NCBI GenBank assembly: GCA_948567375.1
Contig: OX419755.1
Location: 4,841,001 to 4,905,000, forward strand
Source: Lunularia cruciata
Lineage: Eukaryota; Streptophyta; Marchantiopsida; Lunulariales; Lunulariaceae
DNA length: 64,000 nt
Direction of reading: 5' to 3'
Position 1 is the first letter of the stretch. Each line of letters begins with the position of its first letter. Below the pieces are notes generated by a model. The model did no database searches and was not told the DNA's origin. It saw nothing but the letters and a program-made list of their open reading frames with translations. The translations under genes and the position numbers were made by a program. Shown piece by piece: positions 49,530 through 60,220 of this stretch.

Positions 49530-49810
49530 CTTGATACATCTAGAATGATATTATACATGATGGTCAAAATAGATCAAATAGAAGTATTACCAAAAGAGTA
49601 CTTCTATGAATAGTGCAGAAACCAAAATAGACTTGAAAACCTTAAAATCAATAGTTAGACATATATTAAATTGTGAGAATTGGTTTGGTAACATCTAGAA
49701 GGATGTTACACATTATGGACTAAACAGATCAGAAAGATGTATCACCAAAAAGGGACTTCTACTAATAGAGTAGGAACCAAAATATGCTTGAAATCTTTGA
49801 AGGCAATTTT
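49530..49810. repeat. two diverged direct repeats, about 159-bp period
   Basis: Copies at 49530-49655 and 49689-49810 share 'acatctagaa-gat-tta', 'gatca-a-agatgtat-accaaaa', 'acttcta' and 'aaccaaaata-gcttgaaa'. They lie just upstream of the coiled-coil pseudogene's ATG. Confidence 0.8.
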
Positions 49811-51039
49811 GGAGGCCTAAACGGATGAATTAGGCCTTGATAATGTGTGAGTTTCCCTCTGTGTGTGTCTTCAAGAGCTTTCTAATGGTATCTTACCCAT
49901 GTGATTCTGAGATTCCTACAAGAAGATTCCCTAAAAGATTCTCTCTGGTTAAAGTTTGTTTGACCAACCAAATAGGACCTAAACCAACATTTCACCCATC
50001 CAAGTAAGTAATCCAAGGGTGGAGCTTGCTGACATGTCACCTATCTGTGTGCCTAATCCTATGGTGGAGCTTCCTTGGAGGAGATCCTCTTTGTCTATAT
50101 AATAAAGAGAATGTGCTCCTTTGGGGCATCAAATGTTTGAGTGTGAAATTTGTGTTCTCTCGCTTCTCTTGTCCTCGTAGTATTACAAGTCCTTGATAAC
50201 CTATAGATTTTTCCTTGTCTTCTTAGCCTTTACTTTTGGCCTAGCAAGTATCTTTCTCTTCTCGCCATGGCCAAGCGTGTTGCTTGACTTCCTCCACCTT
50301 CACAAACTTTCCTATGGTGGCAAAATTCTTGTTTTCCAATCTGTACTTCCTGTATAGAACTTTGCATCCGGGTGTGGAGCAAAGTACCTCTTTGGAAAGA
50401 AGTGCAAAGTGAACTTCTTATGCTCCTCTTTGGTGAGCAATTTTGTGCTACCCCACTCTATGCCTCCTAACATAGATTCTTTTGTGTTTCTTTTTTTTGT
50501 GCAATTAGTTAACTACCCAAGTTAGAATAATGTTAGTAACTAGGATTTAGGGCTTATATCCCAATCACCAAAGAAATATACTAAAACATGCAGTTAGGAG
50601 ATATCATCACAGTGAAGGCATCCCAACCTACAAAAGTGATGATGGTCCCAAGACCATGATAACATGACCACCATCACAATCTCAGATATAGGATGTCATG
50701 TCAGTATTTGGCCATCATTCTTTAGCGGTTTGACTTTCCTCAAGAAATAGCTACCACAAAGGAGAAAGAACCAGTTTGAATGCCATCAGTCCTTGTGTTG
50801 CTTCACAGATGAGAATAATGATGAATGATGAAAATCTGCAATGGACAGACTGAGGATTATAAACATCTTGCCCCAGGGAGAAGGTAAGTTTTAGTCAATT
50901 AAATTTTCACCACTTCCAAGTTCACAAGGCAATTTGATTAGGCGCATTAGGTGACCTCATGGTATAGAGTCTTGAGTATTGAGGTTGCTCAAGAGGCATT
51001 GTGAGCAAGTGATCAGGATTTAGGAGAGTGTGAGGGCAA
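49811..51039. other. intergenic or LTR-like DNA, no gene seen
   Basis: At about 50097 there is a TATA-like box (tatataataaag) followed by a ct-rich leader (tctctcgcttctcttgtcctcg, 50156-50177), which looks like an LTR or promoter. No flanking partner was found. Confidence 0.35.
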
Positions 51040-52684
51040 TTGAGAGTATTTGATTTTGAAGTGCTAAGTAACATGATGTTGCCCAAGAAGAAGAAAACTC
51101 TAGCTGCAATTGCCTTAAATTTTCAGGGAGAGAAATGGGTGGTCTACTTTTATATAGAGTACCTCAACTTGAAGCATCTCCACTTCTTGTTGAGGATTTG
51201 GCACTTTACTCATCTCCCAATGGTGATGGAGATCAAGGAGGAAAAGAACCCAAATCTCACCAACCTGCATGGTAATGTGTTTGCTCAGTCAGATTATATG
51301 CCTGGAGCAATGAGAGACCCAAACAGTTCAGAAGAGATGATAAGGAAATTCAAAACCTTGTTCAAATATGCAAAGATGGAGAATGGTTGGAAGGTAAAGA
51401 GGTATAACAATCCTACCCATTGCATTGTGGTGACCTCATAAAACTCTTCAAATTGATGAGGAAAACTTCCATTAATAATTGGCAAGCCACCTTCTTCCAG
51501 CTGTTGCATGAAGGGAAACCCATGGATTGAGCAAAGATGTTTTATCATTGTGCTTGTTAGATGATGGAGCAATTACAAACACATGAAGGAAAAAAATTCC
51601 TCTCTCCATTCATCTTAAACTTCTACATTGGGATGAGGCTATTGAAGATGGAAGAACAAATGCTCTTCCCAACATACTACTACCCGGTGGGCTACAATCA
51701 TGCTCAGCCTGAGCATGCAATAGAGACCAAGAAATACAAGGACACCTTCTTACAATATCAAAAGATGGGAAAACGGGTGCTGATTGACAAGGTTGTGGAG
51801 GCAAGCATGAGCAAACATAAGGCAAATGCAACACCAGCCCAATTGGGGAAGAGACACCAACCTAATTCCCAAGTTGTGCACTCTTAAGATGAGGAGAATC
51901 CCAATAAATGGGCAAGTCAAGGTTGGGAAGTGAAGGAGAGAGTGACCACAACTCACAAGGAACTCCCCAAATAGAAGAACCACAAGTTGGTGTAGAGAAG
52001 GAATCGCCACCAATAAGGGAGCTAGCGCCTCAAGAGTAGGAGACTTCCTTCTCCTAGATCAAAGTGTCCATTGAAGGTGAAGGAGGCAATGCAAAGTAAG
52101 CATGGAGATACAATCCACCTCTGTGGCCATGGTGGCATTGGGAGTACAAGATCAACATGCCATCAAAAAAGAAGAAGAGACAGCAGTGGACAAGAAGGAG
52201 GATATTCTTATACACTAATTGCAAATAAGAAGATCCCTCTTCCACATCAAGATTGGAGATAGCAAAGCTTGCCTATATTGCCTTCAAAAAGGCAATGGTG
52301 ATTCCACCCAAAAACCATGTGCTCAAAGATTTCCAAACCATGTCTTCATGAGCATGTGAGAGGAGGTTCTTGAGTGCACAAAATGGGAAGGGTTTAAGGA
52401 AACAACTCTCCTTAGACTTGGACAAAGTAATTGCGACTTCAACTATTGTTGCTAAAGTTATAGCACCTATTGAAGTGTTGGGTATTGTGAAATTAGTGGA
52501 GGAGAAGGGAGCATCAAGTTCTTTAACAAGACCCAATGAAGAATACACCATGGTGGCCACAACACCTATTTGTGATCACCCACAAGAAAGGGAAGTGGCA
52601 AAGACATTGCAACAAAAAGAAATGAAGGCCAGTCCAACCCTAGTAGCCTACAAGAAGTCATGGCTAAATTACCCTATGAATTAG
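51040..52684 (+). pseudogene. long decayed ORF of unknown family
   Basis: Plus-strand coding-like segments follow one another in changing frames: 51040-51441, 51561-51887, about 52070-52260 and 52370-52684. Together they suggest one protein of over 500 residues. Segments such as VVYFYIEYLNLKHLHFLL and LNFYIGMRLLKMEEQ are amphipathic, and the C-terminal part is Lys/Glu-rich. At least three frame changes and several stops separate the parts. It may be the non-catalytic ORF of a transposon, given the neighbouring MULE; no domain was recognised. Confidence 0.4.
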
Positions 52685-53018
52685 GGGAATTTTCATATGT
52701 GGTCCATTTAAAATTTTATTTGCAAAAATGGGCAGATCACCAATTGAAAAATATCACGGACCCAACACATCATACTATGCACATTTCTATAAACTATTCA
52801 GGTTGCTCCATGAGACAAGAGGTCTTAGCATAGTGATTGTGTTTGTATTTCTTGCAAAACAAAACATGCACTTGCTTGAGCCTACCTTCCATTGCAATTG
52901 ACATATCTTCAATGCCTTGAATTTCACCAGCAAGAGGTGGCGCATGCGCTTGTGGTGCTATAGGCATGTCGTGCGCATCTTGCTGCAAGCATTGAATGTG
53001 ACCTGCCATTGCATTTTT

Positions 53019-54650
53019 TCAACTGCACATTGCTTTGTTGTGGCTGTTAACCCCACATTAGCCACATGTATACTGGTCTTCTATGCTAACTTTTCCCCAT
53101 GATTGTAGCCTTTTTGATTTTGGCCTGCTGGCCTTTTGTGTAATGTTGGGCAATTCGGACACACCATTAAAGAAAGGCCATTACAAAAAATCAGCATCAT
53201 TGATGTACCATAAGTGGACTGCAAAGCAATCATTGAGTAGGAGATCATCCAATCAATCCAAGCAATCATTCCATAAAAGATATTGATGCAAGCCTTGCTT
53301 TGGCAATTGCACCAGCACCATGCACACAAGGGAACTGATTTTCTTCAAAAGCTTTGCAACTGCAGATTTGGGACTTGAGATCCACAACAAGTTTTCCACT
53401 ATTGGTTGGGGGTATTACCTCAAAACCTAGAAGCAAGAACTATACCACTTGATATTGCTGGCTCTTGCAGTCAATTCATTGTAACATCACATCATGGATT
53501 TTGGAATGGTTGTATCAACTTGTGCATACAAGCTCTACCTCCAAAATATTAGCTTTGCAACTTGGGATACCTATCTGGTGAAAAAGTTCAGATAGAAGCC
53601 ATTGTGGAGCTTTTCAAGCCAAGAGTTGGTGCTCTCAACCGAATTGGATGTCATCGTGCTATATTGTGCAGCTAAAAGGTGTGATGTTGCCCACTATATG
53701 ATGTCACAACCAATCAACTAGTTGGCCACAAGTGGATATTCCAAGCAGATGACTTGCATTGCTACTTCATGCTCCCTTATCATTAGTGCCTTTGTTGCCA
53801 TCCATATCTTGCGCTTAAACATTGACTTAAATCTTGCATTCACATTCTTTTTGAGGTGGTATGTACAAATCAATTTGCATGATTCTGCTAGGACAATGCA
53901 TTGTGCATTAGAAAGCACTTTGCATGATCATGCATGAGAATGATGCACGGCTGCCCAACCTCCAGAATTGAAGCTCTCAATTTTTGAAGGAAAAGCACCC
54001 AATTTGCTTCATTCTCAATAGGTGCAATGTAAGTGAAAAATGGAACAATATGGCCATTGCAATCATGAACAGATGTAGACGTTGTCACACCACCATATCT
54101 TGAGCATAGGTGGCATGCATTCATAATGACCATTGGCCAATAGTGATAAAATGTAATTTCTACAATTGAGGATGTAGAAATGATTGCTCTACAACACTCT
54201 TGACATTTCTCTCAAATGCCCATATTGCTCCAGGGTTTTTTTGGGTGAATTCAGAAAAAAACCCTCTAGCAGCATGAAGGAGTGGTCATTTTCCAAACCA
54301 TTATTTGTCTTGCACTGATTTAAAGCTCTCCATGCCATATAGTAACTGACAATCTGCACATGCTAAGCACAAACTTCTACGTGCACATCAGCCAACGTGA
54401 AGGATTTGCAGTGCACCAACACAAGCTCTGCCAAAGCCAACAAGGCTAACAAAGAAGTGCAAGGTGCCATGGTGCAAAATACACAATGCACAAGGTTTAA
54501 TTTACACAAATGTACAAGGCCATCCTTATGTCTGTATGCTGTCATGTTGAAGTCACAAGCCGGACCTAATCTTGCCCTTGATATAGCCTTGGCAGAGGAG
54601 CAGCAAAGATCCCTAATATTCATCAAAGGATCATCTTGATTGAGAGACAT
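53019..54650 (-). pseudogene. MULE (Mutator-like) MURA-type transposase relic
   Basis: Reading leftwards, an N-terminal region contains a SYYMAWRA motif (about 54360-54330). The MULE core follows: MNACHLCSRYGGV and 'GHIVPFF-YIAPIENEANW' (54130-54000), ILMHDHAKC, a 'CTYHLKKNVNARF' block (53880-53820) and 'TSNSVESTNSWLE' (53650-53600). The tail has a SWIM-like segment, the HKRPAGQNQKG stretch (53150-53110) and a zinc knuckle of the CX2CX4HX4C type (CGVNSHNKAMC, 53066-53025), ending at the stop 53021-53019. The first catalytic Asp position reads Asn (MNACHL). Several stops and frameshifts make it inactive. Terminal inverted repeats were not found by eye. Confidence 0.85.
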
Positions 54651-55394
54651 GTCAGCTCACATTTTTTGTTCCATTGTCGGGATCTCTCTAGAAGGCAAGA
54701 TAATGTTTTGTGTTCAATTGTATATTAGACAGAAGGAAGCTATGAGAGCTCACTTGGAAAGAACATTAGTGGAAGAGAGGACTTAACTTATGTTAGGGAA
54801 CTTGGACCTATTTTTATACCTTATAGTTCATAAGGATATTTTTGAGATGATATTATATATCCTATACACATGAGACAATTTAAAGAGATTATGTGAAGTG
54901 GATTGTAGATTTTGGGGATTATAGTAATTATGGATAAAACTTCAAGTTCAAGATCTGGACTTGAAATTTTTTGAAAGGATAGCTTGGTTTATCTTTCAAT
55001 TAGGACATTTAAAATTATTGCAAGGGCTACTACACGCACTAACCTAGAATTTTTGGAAAGTAGTAGGGTAAATTATTCCCACAAATTGCACACTCTCTAA
55101 AATTTTATAGATAGCTTGCCATTTTTTTGAATTGGATTATCTAAAACTTAAAAAAAAAAGTTTAGTTCAAAATATTCTACCTTCTAGCACAAGAATTGGG
55201 AAGAGATCATTCTTGTGCAAAAAGTTATGAATTTTTGAAGTGAGGGGGTGGTTTTAGACCAAATATGGGAAGATGTGTGATAAATAGAGAGGTTCATTTG
55301 CCAAAGGGTTTGATGAAAAGGGCTGAATCTTTTCAAGGAAAGACTCTCTAGAGAAGAGCTTGTTTGTGGAAAATTGTAGAGGATTTGAACATAC
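54651..55394. other. AT-rich intergenic DNA
   Basis: No gene is visible. It may hold the right flank or terminal repeat of the MULE element, or the left LTR of gypsy element A; neither boundary was recognised. Confidence 0.35.
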
Positions 55395-55742
55395 CAGTTG
55401 GGATGATTGATCAAGATTGTGAAGAAGGGTCATTTCTTCGGAGTTGAATTCTCTTGCATGAAGACCATGAGAATAACCAAAGCATATTTGAGTATTTAGA
55501 CTCATCTTGGGAGCATGAAGGGCCATCAAGAGTGGAATTTGAGAGTATTTTTAGGGATTGTGGAGCTTGTGTGTGAAAAATAAGTGTGGATTTGGAGTTA
55601 CCCTTTGGGAGGATTGATTGAGATTGTGACAAAAAGCCATTTCTAGGGAGTTGAGTTCTCATGCACGAGGGTGTGATAATAACCAAAAGCATATTTGAGT
55701 GTTAAGAATCACCTTGGGAGGGCCACTAAGAGTGGAAGTGGA
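55395..55742. repeat. two diverged direct repeats, about 205-bp period
   Basis: Copies at 55395-55555 and 55600-55742 share 'gggaggattgat-agattgtga', 'catttct-gggagttgagttctc', 'gataataaccaaa-gcatatttgagt' and 'catcttgggag...gagtggaa'. They lie in what is probably the LTR or leader of gypsy element A. Confidence 0.8.
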
Positions 55743-56109
55743 GGTTATGCAAGGTTCCCCAAGGGTTTGAGATGATTGTATATGTTGATTTGAAGAAAAG
55801 AAAGTCTAGAATAGAATTTGAAGAGCGTGTTGAGAGGATCTAAAAACCTACACCACTTGAAAAAAAAGAGTAATTCTAGGTGATTTTTATGTGGAGAGAA
55901 GAGACATAAGGCAATTTCATGTATATTGACCTTTAAGAGCAAGAGATTGAGGGAAAGGAGAGGCTTGACTTGTGATTACATGTTGGACCTTCTTCACCAA
56001 GATTAGGAGGGAGGAGATCAAAAACCAAGGAGTTGTGTGAGGTTTGTGGAGTAGAATGACTTATGAAAGGGCATGAGTGTAGTGGAGTAACACAATTTTT
56101 GAGACTTTA

Positions 56110-59100
56110 GCAAAAGCTATATATAAAGGAAAGGTAGTGAGGGGCTAAGATGGAGAAACTTCCGGTTTTCTTTGGCAAGCATAGAGAGAATGTGAAATTT
56201 TTTGTGAGAGACTTCAAGAGGGCATGCATAAGAAAAAAATGAAAGGAAGAAGAACGAGTGGGCCCCATTTCTATCAGATTTCTTTGAGGATGCAACTCTT
56301 ACATGGTATGTCAATATACCAAAAGAAAGAAAGGGGAAATGGGCAAGAGGAGTCATGTGAGAGTTTGAATATTGCACTCAATTGAGAACTTTTTTTCCAG
56401 ATAAGAACTATGAGAGATTGATGAGTAGGTGAACCATCTTCAAGCAAAGAAATGGAGAAAAAATGAGAGTCTATGCAAAAAGAGTAGAGAAGTTAGAGCC
56501 CAAGTTCCGCATAGTGTTGAGGAAAAGTGGGTGTGATGTGGGAACACCATGGTTGGGATAGGAACCATGCTCACCAAGAATGAAGAATAAGAATCTCAAT
56601 CCTCCCACACAATCACACAAAAATCTTTGATAGCTTCTACCTTGGAAGATTGCTTCTTAGATCTCACCTTACTTCAAAATTTTTATTTCATTCCTCCTAC
56701 ATAATTCAATCCTCCCACAAAATTACAATTTTGAATCAAGGTGAGATATGAGAAACCTTTTTCCAAGGTAGAAGCTATCAAGATTACAATTTTTATGGAG
56801 AGTTTGGAAGAGGATAAAGAGTAATTTAGTGGTGAAAGAGGTTGTGCATCCTCCACAAATCTACAAGTATGGTGGAGCTTCTGATCCTTTGAAGGAAATG
56901 GTAGCACCACAAGTAGTTGTTGCTCTTGTTCTTGCACCTCCACCAAAAGAATTCCTTCAAACTATCACGGAGTAATTTGCACATCCCAAGATCAATGTAG
57001 TGCAACTATAAGAGAAGAGAGAGGTGGACAAGAATATTGGGAGAGAGCCTAGGCGTTACAGAAAATATCCATACAAAGGAGGTCAACCAACTAGAAATTT
57101 CAATGATAGAAATTGTTTTGGTTGTGGAAGTCACATCCAAAGGAATTTCCCAAATTCCATGTACCATGGATGAAAGGGTTATGAGAGAGCAAATAGAGAA
57201 AAAGAAAGATTTGGTGAAGCCAGAGTACCTCCTATGCAAAATAGAGGTAAGGAGATAGTATCCACAGATGTGATGGAGAGTAAGTATGGGAAGAGAGAAT
57301 GCTGAAACTTCAAAGGTCTTAACTTGGAGCTTTTAGCACAAGAGAAGAAGAGAGCCTATTTTGCAAATGATATACATTCTTCTCAAGAATTCACTCCTAG
57401 TAAGGATAGTCCAATGCTCACAAGGATTACTTGCATGGCTAGTTCAACACCATCAACAAATACTCCAAGGAAGAAATTGAGGATGGATGATTTCTTGATC
57501 TCAAAATAACAATGAGACTACAATGTGTTTGAGGATGTTAGTAGTTATAAAGCCAATATCACTACGGGTCAACTGATTTATTTAAATCTTACCTTGAGGA
57601 AGGAACTTAGAGGTGTTTTGAGTTCTACAAGGAGCAAGAGAAATAAGAAAACAAAGACTTTGGTAGCAACAATGGTGGTGGATGCAACAAACACCATGGG
57701 AGGCTTGTAAATATACCTCTAAGATTAATGTGAGGGTGAATGGTCACAACATCAAGGATGTACTTGTTGATGGAAGATTTGTGGTGAATGCCATGTTAAA
57801 CAAATTGACAAAAAGTTAGGTTTATATCCTCTAGACCTTCAGCACTTGTCCTGAGCATGGAAAACAAGAGACACGTTTGACTCATGGATGTGATGGACAA
57901 GGTGGTAGTATCGGTCATGGGAGTTCAAAAGCTCATAAATTTCCAAGTCTTGAAGGATGCAAGTTATAATTTGCTACTTGGGATGCCATGGTTGAGAGCA
58001 ACTCAAACAATTGATTGATAGCACAAAGGGTATTTGAGAATTGGGTCATCAAACCATTAATTTACTGTTCCAATAACCAATACTAACCAAATATCACATT
58101 CAAATCCACCATTTTCTAGTTATTGGGAATCAGACTCAAAAGGAGGAGCTTTAGTTGTGGACACTAACATGGAGAAAGAGACCATTTTAAATGAAATTGA
58201 ATCTGAATCCATTTCAAATGTACATCTCTTGTATGCTATAGACTTTTGCCTATGCTAGAGATTTTGAAAGATCTTGATAAATCAAAACTGAGCCTTGAGG
58301 AGGTAAAGAAAATATTATCTACCCTTAAGTATAGTCCCAATATTACCAAGGAGGTAAAGGTAAGATTTGATTTTTTTTTCCAAAAGTACATCCATATGTT
58401 TACTTTAAATTCCAAGGAGTCACCTTGGAAGAGAACCAAATAGAGGTGGAGTCACATGCAAGACCTATTCACCAAAAACATGTCATATTAGCACATCAAC
58501 AACTTTAGTTGTGAAGGAGGAGATTGATAAACTCAAAGATGTAGAGTTTATCTTTTGAGGTAGAGAACTCACAATGAGTGTCTCCAATTGTGATGGTGAA
58601 GAATAAAATGGAAAAATTTGGGTATGTGTGGATTAAAAAGGACTTAACATTATCACCAAGAGGGACTACTACCCCTTGCCATTCATTGATGAAATCTTAG
58701 AGAAGGTTACACATCATGAGATATATAATTTTGGGGATGGTTATAATGACTATAACCAAATCAAGATTGCAATAGAGCATTACAACTCTCATATTCACCA
58801 CACCTTGAGGTACTTATGTTTTCAAGGTCATGCCTTTTGGGCTTTGTAATTTTCTAGCCATATTTCAATAATTCATGAATAAGGTGTTTGAACCTTTCAT
58901 TGGGAAATCTGTTAGAGATTTCATTGATGATTTTTGTGTTTATGGGAGCAAGGATGAGCACTTTAAATACTTGATCAAAGTCTTACAATGCTTGGATGAG
59001 GAAAATGCATCCCTCAACCTGGAGAAGTGAATCTTTGCTTATGAAGAAGGTCAACTTTTGGGCACACATCATTTCCAAGGATGGAATAGCAATGGATCTT

Positions 59101-59885
59101 TAAAAGGTAAGGAAATCTCAAAGCTTCCATTCTCTTCAAGCTTGACAAAGTTATACACCAATTACTAGAGATGGTTGGGTATTGTAAGAGGTTCATCCTC
59201 TTATTTTACAATAAATTTTATACATTGACTATTTATATGAAGAAATGCATAAAAAGCATAATAATTTTGGAGGACAAGGAGGTCCTTAAAGCTTTTGAGG
59301 AGCTGAAGAAGTGTTTTGTTATGGATCTAATTCTTGCTAAACCTAATTAGAGTAAGCCTTTCATCCTTTATATTGATGCTTCCAATGTAGCTTTTGGATG
59401 CACTCTTAGTCAATTAGACCAAGATGGCCATGACCATTCAATAACTTATGTTAGTAGATAGATGGTCTCAAGAAGTTTTGACACTACTTAATTGGAAGGA
59501 AGGCCACCATTGTCAAGGCTTTCAAGTACATCTCAGTAAGTCTAATGTGGAAGGAAGGCTAGCAAGTTTGATGATACTCTTATTTCAATATAATTACACC
59601 ATTGAGGATAGACTAGAAAAGAAACATGCAAATACTTATTTGTTATCTAGTGCTTATGATCATGATGGAGTCAAACCATTGGATAATTCTTTGTCAAACA
59701 AGGAGCTTATGACTATTTCAATCACTCAAGAGGTTCCACTAGAATACAAGAAGATTGTAGAATTTTTCATAAACAGCAACTATCCAAATGGGATGCATGT
59801 TAGGGAGAGTAGAGCCTTGTGTAACAATATAGAGTTTAGCAATATAGTTAGTAAGGCTAACAAAGTAGAGAAAAAGCCAAATTAA
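56110..59885 (+). mobile_element. decayed Ty3/gypsy element A (gag to RNase H)
   Basis: Plus-strand motifs follow the gypsy order. A retrotransposon gag domain lies at 56150-56540 (PVFFGKHRENVKFFVRDFKRACI). A zinc-knuckle-like motif is at 57114-57149 (CFGCGSHIQRNF, last Cys replaced by Phe). The protease is at about 57735-57990 (VLVDGRF in place of D-x-G/S; 'LLLGMPWLRAT' type end). RT is at 58640-59110, with FIDDFCVYG at 58919-58945 and HIISKDGI later. RNase H is at 59340-59480 (PFILYIDASN), with 'EKKHANTYLLS' near 59620. No integrase follows; the LTR of element B begins instead, so A was probably interrupted by B's insertion. Frameshifts and stops are spread over the whole length. A foldback disrupts the gag-protease interval at 56590-56790. 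Confidence 0.82.
56590..56790. repeat. foldback inside gypsy element A
   Basis: Bases 56627-56645 (ttgatagcttctaccttgg) are the exact reverse complement of 56763-56781, and imperfect complementarity continues inward to about 56680 and 56727. A separate direct repeat (caatcctcccacaaaat type) starts at 56598 and 56707. The structure interrupts the gag reading frame. Confidence 0.75.
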
Positions 59886-59892
59886 CCTAGAA

Positions 59893-60208
59893 TGTTTCAA
59901 AAATATTTAGGAAGCTTCTTGGATAGCTTAACTTACACCCCAAGTAGTTACTTTCTAGAAGCTTACAACTAGCTTAGCTTGCATGCCAAGTAGATGATTT
60001 CTAAAAAGAAGCTTTTTGGTTAACTTGGCTTGCACTCTAAAAAAGTGGCTCAAGGAAGCTTCTTGAGAAGCTTCTCAAGAGCCTTGTAGGCTCCTTATAA
60101 ATACCAAAGCCAAAGCTCATACTAGGCATTTGGAGTTTTCCCGCATTCTAGTGTCCTAATATGATTTTCCATTCTTATATTTCTCTCCTCGGTCTTGGTC
60201 TTTTACAT
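59893..60208 (+). mobile_element. 5' LTR of Ty3/gypsy element B
   Basis: The segment begins near a tg dinucleotide at 59893 and ends in ca just before the primer-binding site. It contains a TATA box (tataaatacc, 60096) followed by the transcript leader. The 16-base string tataaataccaaagcc is shared with the minus-strand LTR at 37.8 kb. The 5' end is approximate because no second LTR lies within the window. Confidence 0.6.
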
Positions 60209-60220
60209 TGGTATCAGAGC
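60209..60220 (+). other. retrotransposon primer-binding site (initiator tRNA-Met)
   Basis: The sequence tggtatcagagc matches the standard 12-base site complementary to the 3' end of plant initiator tRNA-Met. It lies immediately downstream of the LTR and so fixes the orientation of element B as plus. Confidence 0.88.

Noticed and set aside
59014..59196. Minus-strand ORFs within the gypsy elements as genes
   Set aside because: They are shadows of the plus-strand RT and RNase H reading.
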